NCBI GenBank assembly: GCA_963665785.1 | Contig: OY762456.1 | Location: 4,154,001 to 4,218,000, forward strand | From: UBA7455 sp026713185 | Lineage (GTDB): Bacteria; Pseudomonadota; Gammaproteobacteria; Pseudomonadales; Azotimanducaceae | Reading direction: 5' to 3' | DNA length: 64,000 nucleotides | Shown: positions 27,031 to 36,511 of the stretch, one piece after another | Layout of the letters: each line of letters starts with the position of its first letter | How positions within the stretch are numbered: the stretch's first letter is position 1 | Position numbers and translations under genes: made by a program | Notes under the pieces: generated by a model | Told to the model about the DNA's origin: nothing | The model's database searches: none | What the model saw: the letters and a program-made list of their open reading frames with translations, nothing else

Positions 27031-30000
27031 CTAGTCATTCTCCAGTTCAATGTCGATTCCCAAAGACCGGATCTCCTTGACCAGGACGTTAAATGACTCC
27101 GGCATACCCGGCTCCATTTTGTGGTCTCCATCCACGATGTTCTTGTACATCCGGGTACGACCATGAACATCATCAGATTTAACCGTCAGCATTTCCTGAA
27201 GCGTATAAGCGGCGCCGTATGCTTCCAATGCCCAGACTTCCATTTCACCAAATCGCTGACCGCCGAACTGTGCCTTGCCACCCAATGGCTGCTGGGTTAC
27301 AAGGCTGTAGGAACCCGTCGACCTGGCGTGCATCTTGTCATCCACCAGATGGTTCAGTTTCAGCATGTACATATAGCCAACGGTAACTGGCCGGTCGAAT
27401 CGATCACCTGTACAGCCGTCATACAGAATGGTCTGTCCGTCTTCCGGTAATCCGGCAAGTTCCAACATACCTTTGATTTCCGTTTCCGTGGCTCCATCAA
27501 AGACACCTGTTGCCATGGGAACACCGCCACGCAGGTTATTGGCCATCGCGATAATCTCGGCATCCGAGAACTCATCGAGATTTTCCTTCCGGCCGCTGCG
27601 GTTATAAACCTCCTGCAGGAAGTTGCGCATCTCAATAACTTCTCGCTTCAAATCCAGCATTTCGTTGATCTTTTTGCCAAGACCATGAGCCGCCCAGCCA
27701 AGATGTGTCTCAAGGATCTGACCTACATTCATCCGTTTGGGTACACCAAGTGGATTGAGGACAATGTCTATAGGCTCACCATTTTCGTCGAATGGCATGT
27801 CCTCTACAGGCTTGATGACGGAAATTACACCCTTGTTGCCGTGACGTCCCGCCATCTTGTCACCCGGTTGGATGCGCCTCTTGATAGCCAGATAGACCTG
27901 TACAATTTTCAGTACACCCGGCTGCAAATCATCACCGCTCTCCAGCTTTTGCTTGCTTTCTTCAAACTGTTCATCCAGCTCCTTGCGTCGCTCTGCAAGT
28001 CTCTGCTCCGTCTGCTCCAGCAGATTATTGAGATCTTCAGATTCAAGACGGAGCTTGAACCAGTCCTCAGCGGGGAGATTTTGGAGATAATCTCCTGTGA
28101 TGATGTCGCCTTTATTGAGTTGCATTCCTGCAATCACCTTGTTGCCCACCAGTGAATCGGACAATCTCTCATAGGTGGCGGTTTCGATGATTCGATACTC
28201 TTCATCAATGTTCTTGCGAACGGCTTCCAGTTCCTGCGTTTGTATATCCAGTGCACGCTGGTCCTTTTCCAAACCGTCACGAGTAAAAACCCGGACATCA
28301 ATTACCGTACCGTTGTAACTGCTGGGTACTCGTAAAGACGTGTCTTTGACATCAGACGCTTTCTCACCAAAGATTGCGCGCAGCAGTTTTTCTTCCGGTG
28401 TAAGTTGGGTCTCACCTTTTGGTGTAACCTTACCCACCAGGATGTCGCCTGCTTCGACTTCGGCGCCAATGTAGACAATACCGGATTCATCCAGCTTGGA
28501 CAGAGCTCCCTCACTGACATTGGGAATATCACAGGTAATCTCTTCACTACCCAGTTTTGCATCCCTTGCATAACAGGTCAGTTCCTGAATATGAATGGTC
28601 GTGAAACGATCTTCTTCCACAACCCTCTCGGAAACGAGTATGGAATCCTCAAAGTTGTATCCATTCCAGGTCATGAATGCGATGCGAATGTTCTGACCCA
28701 GTGCAAGTTCTCCTGTGTCAATAGAAGGTCCATCGGCAAGGATATCGTCACGGGCTATGACATCGCCCTGTTTGACCAGTGGTTTTTGATTAATACAGGT
28801 ATTCTGGTTGGAACGTGTGTACTTGGTGAGGTTATAAATGTCTACACCTGCTTCACCACTTTCCGTTTCATCGTTATTAACCCGTATAACAATTCGGGCG
28901 GCGTCTACGGTCTCTACTACACCACCGCGTTCAGCGACGACACAGACACCGGAATCCCTGGCAACAACCCGTTCCATGCCGGTACCAACCAGGGGCATTT
29001 CACTTCTTAGTGTGGGCACTGCCTGGCGCTGCATATTCGACCCCATCAAGGCTCGATTCGCGTCATCGTGCTCAAGGAAGGGGATTAGCGAAGCTGCTAC
29101 ACTCACTACCTGCTGGGGAGATACATCCATGAAGTTAACACTCTCCCGGGGCATCTTGGTGAATTCACCAAGATGCCTTACATCAACAAGATCATCCTCC
29201 AGCTCACCATGTTCATCAATGGGAACGCTGGCCTGGGCTATGACATAATCACTTTCAACAATAGCAGACAGGTATTCGATCTCATCAGTTACCTTACCTC
29301 CAACCACCCTGCGGTAAGGACTTTCCAGAAATCCATAATCATTGGTGCGCGCATAAGTTGCCAGTGAGTTTATCAAACCAATGTTTGGTCCTTCCGGCGT
29401 TTCTATGGGGCAAACCCTGCCATAGTGAGTCGGGTGAACATCCCGCACTTCAAATCCAGCTCTTTCCCGTGTCAATCCGCCTGGTCCAAGTGCGGAAACC
29501 CGACGCTTGTGAGTAACTTCTGACAATGGATTATTCTGGTCCATGAACTGAGACAACTGTGCCGACCCGAAGAATTCTTTTACAGCCGCACCAACCGGTT
29601 TGGCATTGATAAGATCCTGTGGCATCAGGCCTTCAGATTCTGCAAGACTCAATCTTTCCTTTACCGCTCTTTCAACCCGGATCAGGCCCAGCCGAAACGC
29701 ATTCTCTGCCATCTCTCCGACACTGCGTACCCGGCGATTCCCCAGATGATCAATGTCATCCACGGTATCCTTCCCATCGCCGATATTGATAAGACAACGG
29801 AGCACATCAATGATGTCCTCATTGGAAAGAATGCCTTCTCCTGTTTCTTCTTCTCTCCCAAGACGCCGGTTGAACTTCATCCGGCCAACCACAGTGAGGT
29901 CATATCGTTCCGGCGTAAAGAACAGATTTTTGAACAGGTTTTCTGCCGCATCTTTGGTAGGCGGTTCCCCGGGCCGCATCATGCGATAGATTTCAACCAG

Positions 30001-31101
30001 TGCTTCCAGTCTGTTCCGGGTCGGGTCTATCTTCAGCGTGTCTGAAATAAACGGTCCGCACTCGAGATCATTGGTATAGATGGTGTTGAACGATTCCAGT
30101 CCCAATTCGGTCAGTTTATCCAGAATTTCCTGCGTAACCGCGGTGTTGCAGTCAAAAACGATCTCACCGGTTTTATCATCGACGATGTCATTTGCCAGCA
30201 CATGGCCTTCTACATAATCCGCAGGAACAGACAGTTCGGTCAACCTGGCTTTGTCCATTTCCCTGATGTGGCGGGGGGTAATACGGGTTCCCTCCTCCAC
30301 GATTACTTTGCCTTTTGAATCAACAATATCGAATCTGGCAGTTTCTCCCCGTAAGCGATTGGTGATTAACTGCAGTGAAAATTCATCTTTGCGTATATAA
30401 AAGGTGTCCGTGTCAAAGAAGTTTGCGAGTATCTCTTCGGCACTGTAACCCAGAGCTCTGAGCAGAACAGTCGCCGGCAGTTTTCTCCTGCGGTCAATGC
30501 GAACGAAGATGCAATCATTCGGATCGAATTCAAAATCCAGCCAGGATCCTCGCATCGGGATAACACGTGCGGAATAAAGCAGTTTGCCGGAAGAGTGTGT
30601 CTTACCTTTATCGTGATCGAAAAACACACCCGGGGACCGGTGTAACTGGGAGACAACAACCCTTTCGATTCCATTGATGACAAAGGTGCCATTATTGGTC
30701 ATCAACGGGATCTCCCCCATATAGACTTCCTGCTCCTTGATATTTTTAATCGTCTTGAAAGACGAATCCCGGTCGTAAATGATCAGTCTCACTTTGACTC
30801 TGAGAGGGACTGCATAGTAGGCTTTATGCAGTTGACACTCCTTGACGTTATATACCGGTTTCCCCAGCCGGTAATCCACATACTCAAGGGCAGCATTCCC
30901 GGAGTAGCTGGCGATTGGAAACACTGACTTGAATGCTGCATGCAGGCCTTTGTCAATTCTCTTCTTTGCGGCGACGCCATCCTGTAGGAATTCTTTGTAG
31001 GATTCCACCTGAATCGCCAGTAGATAGGGGATATCCATGACTTCTGGTAACTTGCCAAAGTCCTTGCGAATTCTCTTCTTTTCTGTGAATGAATAGGCCA
31101 T
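27031..31101 (-). CDS. rpoB: RNA polymerase beta subunit
   Basis: RpoB forms one half of the polymerase cleft. I set the start at ATG 31101 (MAYSFTEKKRIRKDFGKLPE, 1356 residues) because GGAGG stands five bases upstream. An in-frame GTG at 31107 would leave no spacing. The rifampicin pocket FGSAQLSQFMDQNNPLSEVTHKRRVSALGPGG is the wild-type form. The C-terminal block GGKAQFGGQRFGEMEVWALEAYGAAYTLQEMLT is intact. Confidence 0.98.
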   Translation of the reverse strand: MAYSFTEKKRIRKDFGKLPEVMDIPYLLAIQVESYKEFLQDGVAAKKRIDKGLHAAFKSVFPIASYSGNAALEYVDYRLGKPVYNVKECQLHKAYYAVPLRVKVRLIIYDRDSSFKTIKNIKEQEVYMGEIPLMTNNGTFVINGIERVVVSQLHRSPGVFFDHDKGKTHSSGKLLYSARVIPMRGSWLDFEFDPNDCIFVRIDRRRKLPATVLLRALGYSAEEILANFFDTDTFYIRKDEFSLQLITNRLRGETARFDIVDSKGKVIVEEGTRITPRHIREMDKARLTELSVPADYVEGHVLANDIVDDKTGEIVFDCNTAVTQEILDKLTELGLESFNTIYTNDLECGPFISDTLKIDPTRNRLEALVEIYRMMRPGEPPTKDAAENLFKNLFFTPERYDLTVVGRMKFNRRLGREEETGEGILSNEDIIDVLRCLINIGDGKDTVDDIDHLGNRRVRSVGEMAENAFRLGLIRVERAVKERLSLAESEGLMPQDLINAKPVGAAVKEFFGSAQLSQFMDQNNPLSEVTHKRRVSALGPGGLTRERAGFEVRDVHPTHYGRVCPIETPEGPNIGLINSLATYARTNDYGFLESPYRRVVGGKVTDEIEYLSAIVESDYVIAQASVPIDEHGELEDDLVDVRHLGEFTKMPRESVNFMDVSPQQVVSVAASLIPFLEHDDANRALMGSNMQRQAVPTLRSEMPLVGTGMERVVARDSGVCVVAERGGVVETVDAARIVIRVNNDETESGEAGVDIYNLTKYTRSNQNTCINQKPLVKQGDVIARDDILADGPSIDTGELALGQNIRIAFMTWNGYNFEDSILVSERVVEEDRFTTIHIQELTCYARDAKLGSEEITCDIPNVSEGALSKLDESGIVYIGAEVEAGDILVGKVTPKGETQLTPEEKLLRAIFGEKASDVKDTSLRVPSSYNGTVIDVRVFTRDGLEKDQRALDIQTQELEAVRKNIDEEYRIIETATYERLSDSLVGNKVIAGMQLNKGDIITGDYLQNLPAEDWFKLRLESEDLNNLLEQTEQRLAERRKELDEQFEESKQKLESGDDLQPGVLKIVQVYLAIKRRIQPGDKMAGRHGNKGVISVIKPVEDMPFDENGEPIDIVLNPLGVPKRMNVGQILETHLGWAAHGLGKKINEMLDLKREVIEMRNFLQEVYNRSGRKENLDEFSDAEIIAMANNLRGGVPMATGVFDGATETEIKGMLELAGLPEDGQTILYDGCTGDRFDRPVTVGYMYMLKLNHLVDDKMHARSTGSYSLVTQQPLGGKAQFGGQRFGEMEVWALEAYGAAYTLQEMLTVKSDDVHGRTRMYKNIVDGDHKMEPGMPESFNVLVKEIRSLGIDIELEND

Positions 31102-31140
31102 TGACACCTCCGGGCTAGTTCAATGAATTGCGACACGAGC

Positions 31141-31161
31141 AGGATGGCTTGAATCCATCCT
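31141..31161 (-). terminator. Attenuator-like hairpin between rplL and rpoB
   Basis: aggatgg (31141-31147) and ccatcct (31155-31161) form a perfect 7-bp stem with a 7-nt loop in the 137-bp gap between rplL and rpoB. There is no long U-run. In E. coli this gap holds a partial attenuator and an RNase III site that lower rpoBC output relative to rplL; this hairpin is the obvious counterpart (inference). Confidence 0.5.
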
Positions 31162-31238
31162 TGCCGGGAAACAAACGACGAAAACCGGAGCTGACTGATC
31201 CCCGGTCTGTTGACAATAGTGATGAGTGTGCAAGTTGA

Positions 31239-31625
31239 TTACTTGATTTCCGCGCTTGCACCGGCCTCTTCAAGTTGTTTCAGGATATCTTCAGCTTCAT
31301 CTTTACTGACATCTTCCTTGATGGTTGAAGGGATTTCATCTACCAGCGCCTTGGCCTCTTTCAGCCCAAGACCAGTGATTGCACGCACAACCTTGATGGC
31401 ATTAACTCTCTTCTCACCCGCAGCAGTAATGACGACTTCAAATTCAGTTTTTTCAGCTGCAACTTCACCGGTATCGGCTCCGGCAGCGCCAGCCGCAGGT
31501 ACGACCGAAGCAGCCGCTGCTGCAGAAACGCCAAATTTCTCCTCCATTGCATCCACGAGTTCAACGACATCCATCACACTCATTTCTGCAATCGCATTCA
31601 GAATTTCATCTTTTGATAATGACAT
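31239..31625 (-). CDS. rplL: Ribosomal protein L7/L12
   Basis: L7/L12 forms the flexible stalk that recruits translational GTPases. ATG 31625 (MSLSKDEILNAIAEMSVMDV, 128 residues) is preferred behind AGGAATC; the frame extends five codons further. The N-terminal dimerisation region, an Ala/Gly-rich hinge (SAAAAASVVPAAGAAGAD) and the C-terminal domain ending KDEAEDILKQLEEAGASAEIK are all present. It follows rplJ by 15 bp. Confidence 0.97.
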   Translation of the reverse strand: MSLSKDEILNAIAEMSVMDVVELVDAMEEKFGVSAAAAASVVPAAGAAGADTGEVAAEKTEFEVVITAAGEKRVNAIKVVRAITGLGLKEAKALVDEIPSTIKEDVSKDEAEDILKQLEEAGASAEIK

Positions 31626-31640
31626 GATTCCTATCTCCAA

Positions 31641-32186
31641 TTATGTTTGATTAATTGATTCCTGTTGCTTCTTTTGATCGCGCACCGCGGCAACCACTCG
31701 AGTTGCCCGTCCTGGAATGTCATTCAGCGTGCGCACAAGCTTGAATACCGGCGCTGTCAACACAGCCATCAATCTGACAAGTGCTTCCTCCCGTGTCGGC
31801 AGTTTCGCCAATGCATCAATCTGATCAGCGGGCAGTATCCTGCCCCCGAAGCTCAGCGCTTTGATCTCGAAGGAACCGTTCTCCTTAGCAAATTCCTTGA
31901 ACACCCGGGCGCCAGCGCCTGGGTCTTCAATAGAAAATGCCAGGACGTTCGGTCCAAGCAAAGCATCATTCAGACACTCGAAATCTGTGCCTTCAAACGC
32001 TCTCCTGGCGAGCGTATTGCGAACTACTCTGACCTGGACGCCAGCATCCCTTGCCTGTTTGCGTAATGTGGTCATCTCATCAACAGATACATTGTGATAA
32101 CCAGCCATTACTGCAGACAACGCATTACTGGCAGTTTCGTTCATTTCAGCAACAATCGCCTGTTTCTCTTTAAGTCCTATAGGCAC
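31641..32186 (-). CDS. rplJ: Ribosomal protein L10
   Basis: L10 anchors the L7/L12 stalk to 23S rRNA and, with L7/L12, represses its own mRNA. The start is a GTG at 32186 (MPIGLKEKQAIVAEMNETA, 181 residues) with CAGGA upstream. The rRNA-binding N-terminal domain (RVVRNTLARRAFEGTDFECL) is followed by the C-terminal helix for L12 dimers. It lies downstream of a structured 205-nt leader. Confidence 0.96.
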   Translation of the reverse strand: MPIGLKEKQAIVAEMNETASNALSAVMAGYHNVSVDEMTTLRKQARDAGVQVRVVRNTLARRAFEGTDFECLNDALLGPNVLAFSIEDPGAGARVFKEFAKENGSFEIKALSFGGRILPADQIDALAKLPTREEALVRLMAVLTAPVFKLVRTLNDIPGRATRVVAAVRDQKKQQESINQT

Positions 32187-32391
32187 AATCCTGTACTCCT
32201 CGACTTGTTGCGTTTCCTGTCAAATCGGGTCTGACAGGTATTTTCACGGCGATAGGATCCAACTATGTGAATCAGGTCCACCGTCTGCACAGGCTTTACA
32301 AGAAACTTAACCGGCAACCATTTAACAAACGGTTGACAGACCTGCGGTCTTTGACGGGTTCCGCACGAAGCGGGCGCCCCAAAGTCTTTAA
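32187..32391 (-). promoter_or_regulatory. L10 leader, autoregulatory region of rplJL
   Basis: The gap between rplA and rplJ has no gene but several clean hairpins on the minus strand: AGACC/GGTCT with a GCA loop near 32335-32350, an AACCG/CGGTT pair near 32310-32332, and CCTGTCA/TGACAGG (32216-32238), a 7-bp stem just before the rplJ ribosome-binding site. The stretch GCAGACGGTGGACCTGATT resembles the E. coli rplJ leader as I recall it. Placing it in the L10-leader family is by position and structure. Confidence 0.6.
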
Positions 32392-33090
32392 TCAATTTTC
32401 TCCCAGCGAAGACTTGTCGATGGGAATTCCTGCTCCCATAGTCGTCGACAGTACAATTTTCTTTAAATAAATACCTTTGGCAGAAGCCGGTTTCGCTCTC
32501 TTGAGATCTGCGATCAGCGCTTCCAGGTTTTCTCTGATCTGCGTCGGCTCAAAACCGACTTTACCGACGCTGCCATGTATGATGCCGTTCCTGTCAGTAC
32601 GAAATCTGATTTGACCGGCCTTGGCATTCCTGACTGCTTCAGTGACATCAGAGGTCACGGTACCCAACCTTGGGTTAGGCATCAGGCCCCTGGGTCCCAG
32701 AATCTGACCCAGTTGACCCACAACCCGCATAGCATCAGGGGTTGCTATAACAACATCAAAATTCAGATTACCTTGCTTTACCGATTCTGCAAGATCTTCC
32801 ATACCGACAACGTCGGCTCCGGCTGCAGTGGCTTGGTCTGCGCTGTCACCCTGGGTAAATACCGCAACCCGTACCTCTTTTCCGGTACCATTGGGCAATA
32901 CAGTGGCGCCACGCACCACCTGATCCGACTTCCTCGGGTCGACACCCAGGTTAATGCTGACATCAATGGATTCCTCGAATTTCACCGATGAGAGTTCACC
33001 AAGTAGACTGACTGCATCATCAACCGGATACTGCCTGCCCTGTTCCACTTTCTCCCTGAAGGATTTGACTCGTTTACTCAATGCAGGCAT
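32392..33090 (-). CDS. rplA: Ribosomal protein L1
   Basis: L1 forms the mobile stalk at the E site and, in E. coli, represses rplKA. The 232 residues contain FEESIDVSINLGVDPRKSDQVVRGATVLPNGTGK, and VGQLGQILGPRGLMPNPRLGTV, the family signature. Its start directly abuts the rplK stop codon, so translation is probably coupled. Confidence 0.97.
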   Translation of the reverse strand: MPALSKRVKSFREKVEQGRQYPVDDAVSLLGELSSVKFEESIDVSINLGVDPRKSDQVVRGATVLPNGTGKEVRVAVFTQGDSADQATAAGADVVGMEDLAESVKQGNLNFDVVIATPDAMRVVGQLGQILGPRGLMPNPRLGTVTSDVTEAVRNAKAGQIRFRTDRNGIIHGSVGKVGFEPTQIRENLEALIADLKRAKPASAKGIYLKKIVLSTTMGAGIPIDKSSLGEN

Positions 33091-33522
33091 CTAGACATCC
33101 TCCGTTTCTATTCCAGCACTCCTGGCGCTACCGGCAATTGTGCGTACGGCTGCATCCATGTCTTTCGCCGTCAGATCCGGCATTTTTGTCATGGCTATCT
33201 CTTCAAGCTGTGCACGGGTGACTTTGCCAACCTTGTCTATATGAGGTTCACTGCTGCCACTGGAGATACCAGCAGCCTTGCGCAGTAGTATCGATGCCGG
33301 AGGTGTTTTTTTGATGAACGTAAAACTTCTGTCGGAGTAAACCGTGATGACCACAGGTATAAGCAAACCGGGTTCGGTAGACTGGGTCTCAGCATTAAAT
33401 GCCTTGCAGAAATCCATGATGTTCACACCATGTTGACCCAGCGCAGGACCCACTGGTGGACTGGGATTCGCCTGCCCTGCAGGTACCTGCAGTTTGACAT
33501 AGGCGGTTACTTTTTTTGCCAT
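33091..33522 (-). CDS. rplK: Ribosomal protein L11
   Basis: L11 is part of the GTPase-associated centre and is needed for RelA activation. The 143-residue protein starts MAKKVTAYVKLQVPAGQANPS with the flexible proline-rich N-terminal domain (PPVGPALGQHGVNIMDFCKAFN). The C-terminal rRNA-binding domain contains the AGSARSAGIE block. It is 30 bp after nusG. Confidence 0.97.
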   Translation of the reverse strand: MAKKVTAYVKLQVPAGQANPSPPVGPALGQHGVNIMDFCKAFNAETQSTEPGLLIPVVITVYSDRSFTFIKKTPPASILLRKAAGISSGSSEPHIDKVGKVTRAQLEEIAMTKMPDLTAKDMDAAVRTIAGSARSAGIETEDV

Positions 33523-33552
33523 GCTTACCTCTTATCCGGATCCAGGCTCTGA

Positions 33553-34086
33553 TCAGCCTTTCTCTACCTGGCCAAAGTCCAGTTCAACCGGCGTTGACCG
33601 GCCGAGAATTGTGACTGCCACATGCAGCCGGTTTTTTTCATAATTGACTTCTTCGACTACACCATTGAAGTCATTAAACGGTCCATCAGTCACCCTCACC
33701 AGTTCGCCGGGTTCAAATATCGTTTTTGGCGTCGCATGTTCGCTGCCGGCTTGAATTCTTTGTAGAATGGAGACTGCTTCCTTATCCGAAATCGGCGCTG
33801 GCTGATCTGCCTTGCCGCCAATAAACCCCATCACTCGCGGCGTTTCTTTTATGAGATGCCAGGTATCATCATCCAGTTCCATTTCTACCAATACATAGCC
33901 CGGGAAGAATTTGCGCTCACTACGGCGCTTTTTTCCGCCTCGCATCTCCACCACTTCCTCTGCAGGAACGATGACCTCTCCAAATTTGTCAGCAAATGGG
34001 GAAAACTCGATGCGTTCCTTTATCGTACGCATTGCCTGTTTCTCGTAACCGGAATAGGCATGCACTACATACCAGTGTTTACTCAC
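33553..34086 (-). CDS. nusG: Transcription factor NusG
   Basis: NusG binds the polymerase clamp, reduces pausing, and links to Rho and to S10. The 177 residues show the NGN domain (WYVVHAYSGYEKQAMRTIKERI, FPGYVLVEMELDD) and a C-terminal KOW motif (ELVRVTDGPFNDFNGVVEEVN). It lies 16 bp after secE, the universal pairing. Confidence 0.98.
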   Translation of the reverse strand: MSKHWYVVHAYSGYEKQAMRTIKERIEFSPFADKFGEVIVPAEEVVEMRGGKKRRSERKFFPGYVLVEMELDDDTWHLIKETPRVMGFIGGKADQPAPISDKEAVSILQRIQAGSEHATPKTIFEPGELVRVTDGPFNDFNGVVEEVNYEKNRLHVAVTILGRSTPVELDFGQVEKG

Positions 34087-34102
34087 CCTGTTCTCCTGGT
34101 TT

Positions 34103-34471
34103 TTATCCTATGATGCCCTGAACAGCCCAACTCAATCCGGAGTCCAGTCCCCAGAGAATAAAACCTACAAAAATGACTACTACTACCACTATCAGGGTTG
34201 TCTGTGTAAGTTCCTGACGCGTTGGCCAGACAACCAGACGGATTTCCGATCTTGCTTCTTTTGCCAATTCCCAGGTGGCATGTCCTTTTGCTGTCTGTAA
34301 TGCAATGGCAATCACAATCCCTACCAGTGCGACCCCGATCAATGCCCTGTATAACAGGGTAACCGTACCGTACTGTGAATTTGCGTAGACACCACCCAGC
34401 ACTATCGCAAGAATGATTAACCACTTTACCGCATCAAATCGAAACTGCGGACCATCAGATTTCAAATTCAT
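34103..34471 (-). CDS. secE: SecE, preprotein translocase subunit
   Basis: SecE clamps SecY in the inner membrane. The 122 residues have three predicted membrane segments, as in gammaproteobacterial SecE. Two lie near the N-terminus (WLIILAIVLGGVYA and ALIGVALVGIVIAIAL). The essential amphipathic region EARSEIRLVVWPTRQELTQTT precedes the last helix. It is placed between tRNA-Trp and nusG. Confidence 0.97.
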   Translation of the reverse strand: MNLKSDGPQFRFDAVKWLIILAIVLGGVYANSQYGTVTLLYRALIGVALVGIVIAIALQTAKGHATWELAKEARSEIRLVVWPTRQELTQTTLIVVVVVIFVGFILWGLDSGLSWAVQGIIG

Positions 34472-34487
34472 TCAGTTTCCAGCTATT

Positions 34488-34563
34488 TGGCAGGCCAGGA
34501 GGGAATCGAACCCCCAACCTGCGGTTTTGGAGACCGCCGCTCTGCCGATTGAGCTACTGGCCT
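34488..34563 (-). tRNA. trpT: tRNA-Trp (CCA)
   Basis: The minus strand folds as a 76-nt tRNA with a 7-bp acceptor (AGGCCAG/CTGGCCT), anticodon loop TCTCCAAA with anticodon CCA, T-loop TTCGATT and an encoded 3' CCA. It lies between tuf copy 2 and secE, as in Pseudomonas. Confidence 0.96.
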
Positions 34564-34618
34564 TATCCTGACATACCAACCTGTTAAAGGATTCATCCTG
34601 GAAGAATTACTGCCTGCT

Positions 34619-35812
34619 CTAACTGATAATCCGGGTAACGACCCCGGCGCCTACCGTGCGACCACCCTCGCGTATCGCAAAGCGCTGCCCTTCTTCCATC
34701 GCTATCGGCGCTATCAGGCTTACCCCCATCTGTACATTATCTCCCGGCATCACCATCTCGGTCCCTTCCGCTAACTCCACACTGCCCGTGACATCCGTCG
34801 TCTCAAAGAAAAATTGCGGCTTGTATCCCTGGAAAAACGGCGTGTGACGACCACCTTCATTCTTCGACAGTACGTACACCTCGCCCTCAAACTGCGTGTG
34901 CGGCGTGATCGATCCCGGTACCGCCAGTACCTGTCCCCGTTCTACTTCCTCGCGCTTCGTACCGCGTAACAATACGCCTACATTCTCTCCCGCACGACCT
35001 TCATCCAGCAGCTTGCGAAACATCTCAACGCCCGTACAGGTCGTCTTCTGCGTCGCCCGCAAGCCTACTATCTCGATCTCGTCGCCAACACTGACCACAC
35101 CGCGACTGACTCGTCCCGTCACCACCGTGCCCCGTCCCGATATCGAAAATACATCTTCTATCGGCAGCAAAAACGGCTGGTCTATGTCCCGTACCGGCTC
35201 CGGTATGTACTCATCCAACGTCTCTACCAACTGCTGTACCGCCGGCATCCCCATCGCCGACTGGTCTCCCTCCAGAGCCTTCAACGCACTGCCTGTCACT
35301 ATCGGCGTGTCGTCCCCGGGAAAATCATAGTCATCCAGCAACTCGCGGACTTCCATCTCCACCAGTTCCAGCAACTCCTCATCATCCACCATGTCCGATT
35401 TGTTCAAAAACACCACAATGTACGGCACACCAACCTGCTTCGACAGCAATATGTGCTCCCGCGTCTGCGGCATCGGGCCATCCGCCGCCGAGACAACCAA
35501 TATCGCTCCGTCCATCTGCGCCGCACCCGTGATCATGTTCTTCACGTAATCCGCATGCCCCGGACAGTCCACATGCGCGTAGTGACGACCCGGTGAATCA
35601 TATTCAACATGCGAGGTCGATATCGTTATGCCGCGCTCTTTCTCTTCCGGCGCATTGTCTATCGAATCAAAATCCTGAAAGTCACCACCGCCGTAGGCTT
35701 CCGCACAGACCTTCGTTATCGCCGCCGTTAACGTCGTCTTGCCATGGTCAACATGACCTATCGTTCCTACGTTGACATGCGGTTTCGTTCGCTCAAACTT
35801 CTCTTTGGGCAT
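34619..35812 (-). CDS. tuf: Elongation factor Tu, copy 2 (tRNA cluster)
   Basis: This second EF-Tu gene encodes the same 397-residue protein as the copy at 18314-19507 except for the last residue (Ser instead of Asn). It starts with ATG behind GGAGAGAGACAG. Near-identity stops sharply at both ends of the reading frame, while flanks differ. That is what recurrent gene conversion between two tuf genes produces. It sits between tRNA-Thr(GGT) and tRNA-Trp and is probably transcribed with the upstream tRNAs, as tufB is in E. coli. Confidence 0.98.
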   Translation of the reverse strand: MPKEKFERTKPHVNVGTIGHVDHGKTTLTAAITKVCAEAYGGGDFQDFDSIDNAPEEKERGITISTSHVEYDSPGRHYAHVDCPGHADYVKNMITGAAQMDGAILVVSAADGPMPQTREHILLSKQVGVPYIVVFLNKSDMVDDEELLELVEMEVRELLDDYDFPGDDTPIVTGSALKALEGDQSAMGMPAVQQLVETLDEYIPEPVRDIDQPFLLPIEDVFSISGRGTVVTGRVSRGVVSVGDEIEIVGLRATQKTTCTGVEMFRKLLDEGRAGENVGVLLRGTKREEVERGQVLAVPGSITPHTQFEGEVYVLSKNEGGRHTPFFQGYKPQFFFETTDVTGSVELAEGTEMVMPGDNVQMGVSLIAPIAMEEGQRFAIREGGRTVGAGVVTRIIS

Positions 35813-35898
35813 TACTGTCTCTCTCCTTCAATTACCAATTCAATTGCTTGAATCAGAACAACACCCCGTGGAGCACTGATTGTTCAGTTCCCATGGAA

Positions 35899-35974
<76 letters not shown>

Positions 35975-36003
35975 CAACCTTCCTCTATGAAACAACTCCT
36001 GTA

Positions 36004-36077
<74 letters not shown>

Positions 36078-36154
36078 GACCCGTACTTCGCCTTTACCCG
36101 TGCTCCGACTTTGACCCCTGCTGTAATTGTAACCTTCCTGTGAAATCCATCCCC

Positions 36155-36238
36155 TGGTGGAGGGGGGTGGATTCGAACCACCGAAGCTTACGCGTCAGAT
36201 TTACAGTCTGATCCCTTTGGCCACTCGGGAACCCCTCC
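36155..36238 (-). tRNA. tyrU: tRNA-Tyr (GTA)
   Basis: An 84-nt tRNA with a long variable arm: acceptor GGAGGGG/CCCCTCC, anticodon loop around CTGTAAA with anticodon GTA, T-loop TTCGAAT, discriminator A and encoded CCA. The order Thr-Tyr-Gly-Thr-tuf equals the E. coli thrU-tyrU-glyT-thrT-tufB operon. Confidence 0.96.
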
Positions 36239-36358
36239 AAAAAAGAGGCGCTAAATTCTGCCCTTGAGACCGCACGATGTCAAATAGATTTACTTAAAAA
36301 CAGTTAAAAAAGATCACTTGAGCAACTTTACAGGGTTGCCCCGCTTCAGGAAATTGTC

Positions 36359-36434
36359 TGGTGCCGCCACCAGGATTCGAACTTGGGACCTACTGATTAC
36401 AAATCAGTTGCTCTACCAACTGAGCTATAGCGGC
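36359..36434 (-). tRNA. thrU: tRNA-Thr (TGT)
   Basis: A 76-nt tRNA: acceptor GCCGCTA/TGGCGGC, anticodon loop TTTGTAA with anticodon TGT, discriminator A and encoded CCA. One T-stem pair is an A-C mismatch (CCAAG against CCTGG). It is the first gene of the tRNA-tuf operon. Confidence 0.94.
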
Positions 36435-36472
36435 TTGTATTGCAACAGCTTCAACGCTGTAACAATTTGCGG

Positions 36473-36501
36473 ATTTTAGATCAGTCACGTCACTTTGTCA
36501 C
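36473..36501 (-). promoter_or_regulatory. Promoter of the tRNA-tuf operon
   Basis: On the minus strand GTGACA (36501-36496) and TAAAAT (36478-36473) are 17 bp apart, followed by the discriminator CCGC. The first tRNA begins about 39 bp downstream of the -10. The ten bases TAAAATCCGC are the same as in the str operon promoter. Confidence 0.65.
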
Positions 36502-36511
36502 CTGAAGCTGC

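Noticed and set aside
34619..35812. Second tuf gene as an assembly artefact
   Set aside because: Its flanks (tRNA genes on both sides) differ from copy 1 and match the known tufB setting; start, stop and last codons also differ.
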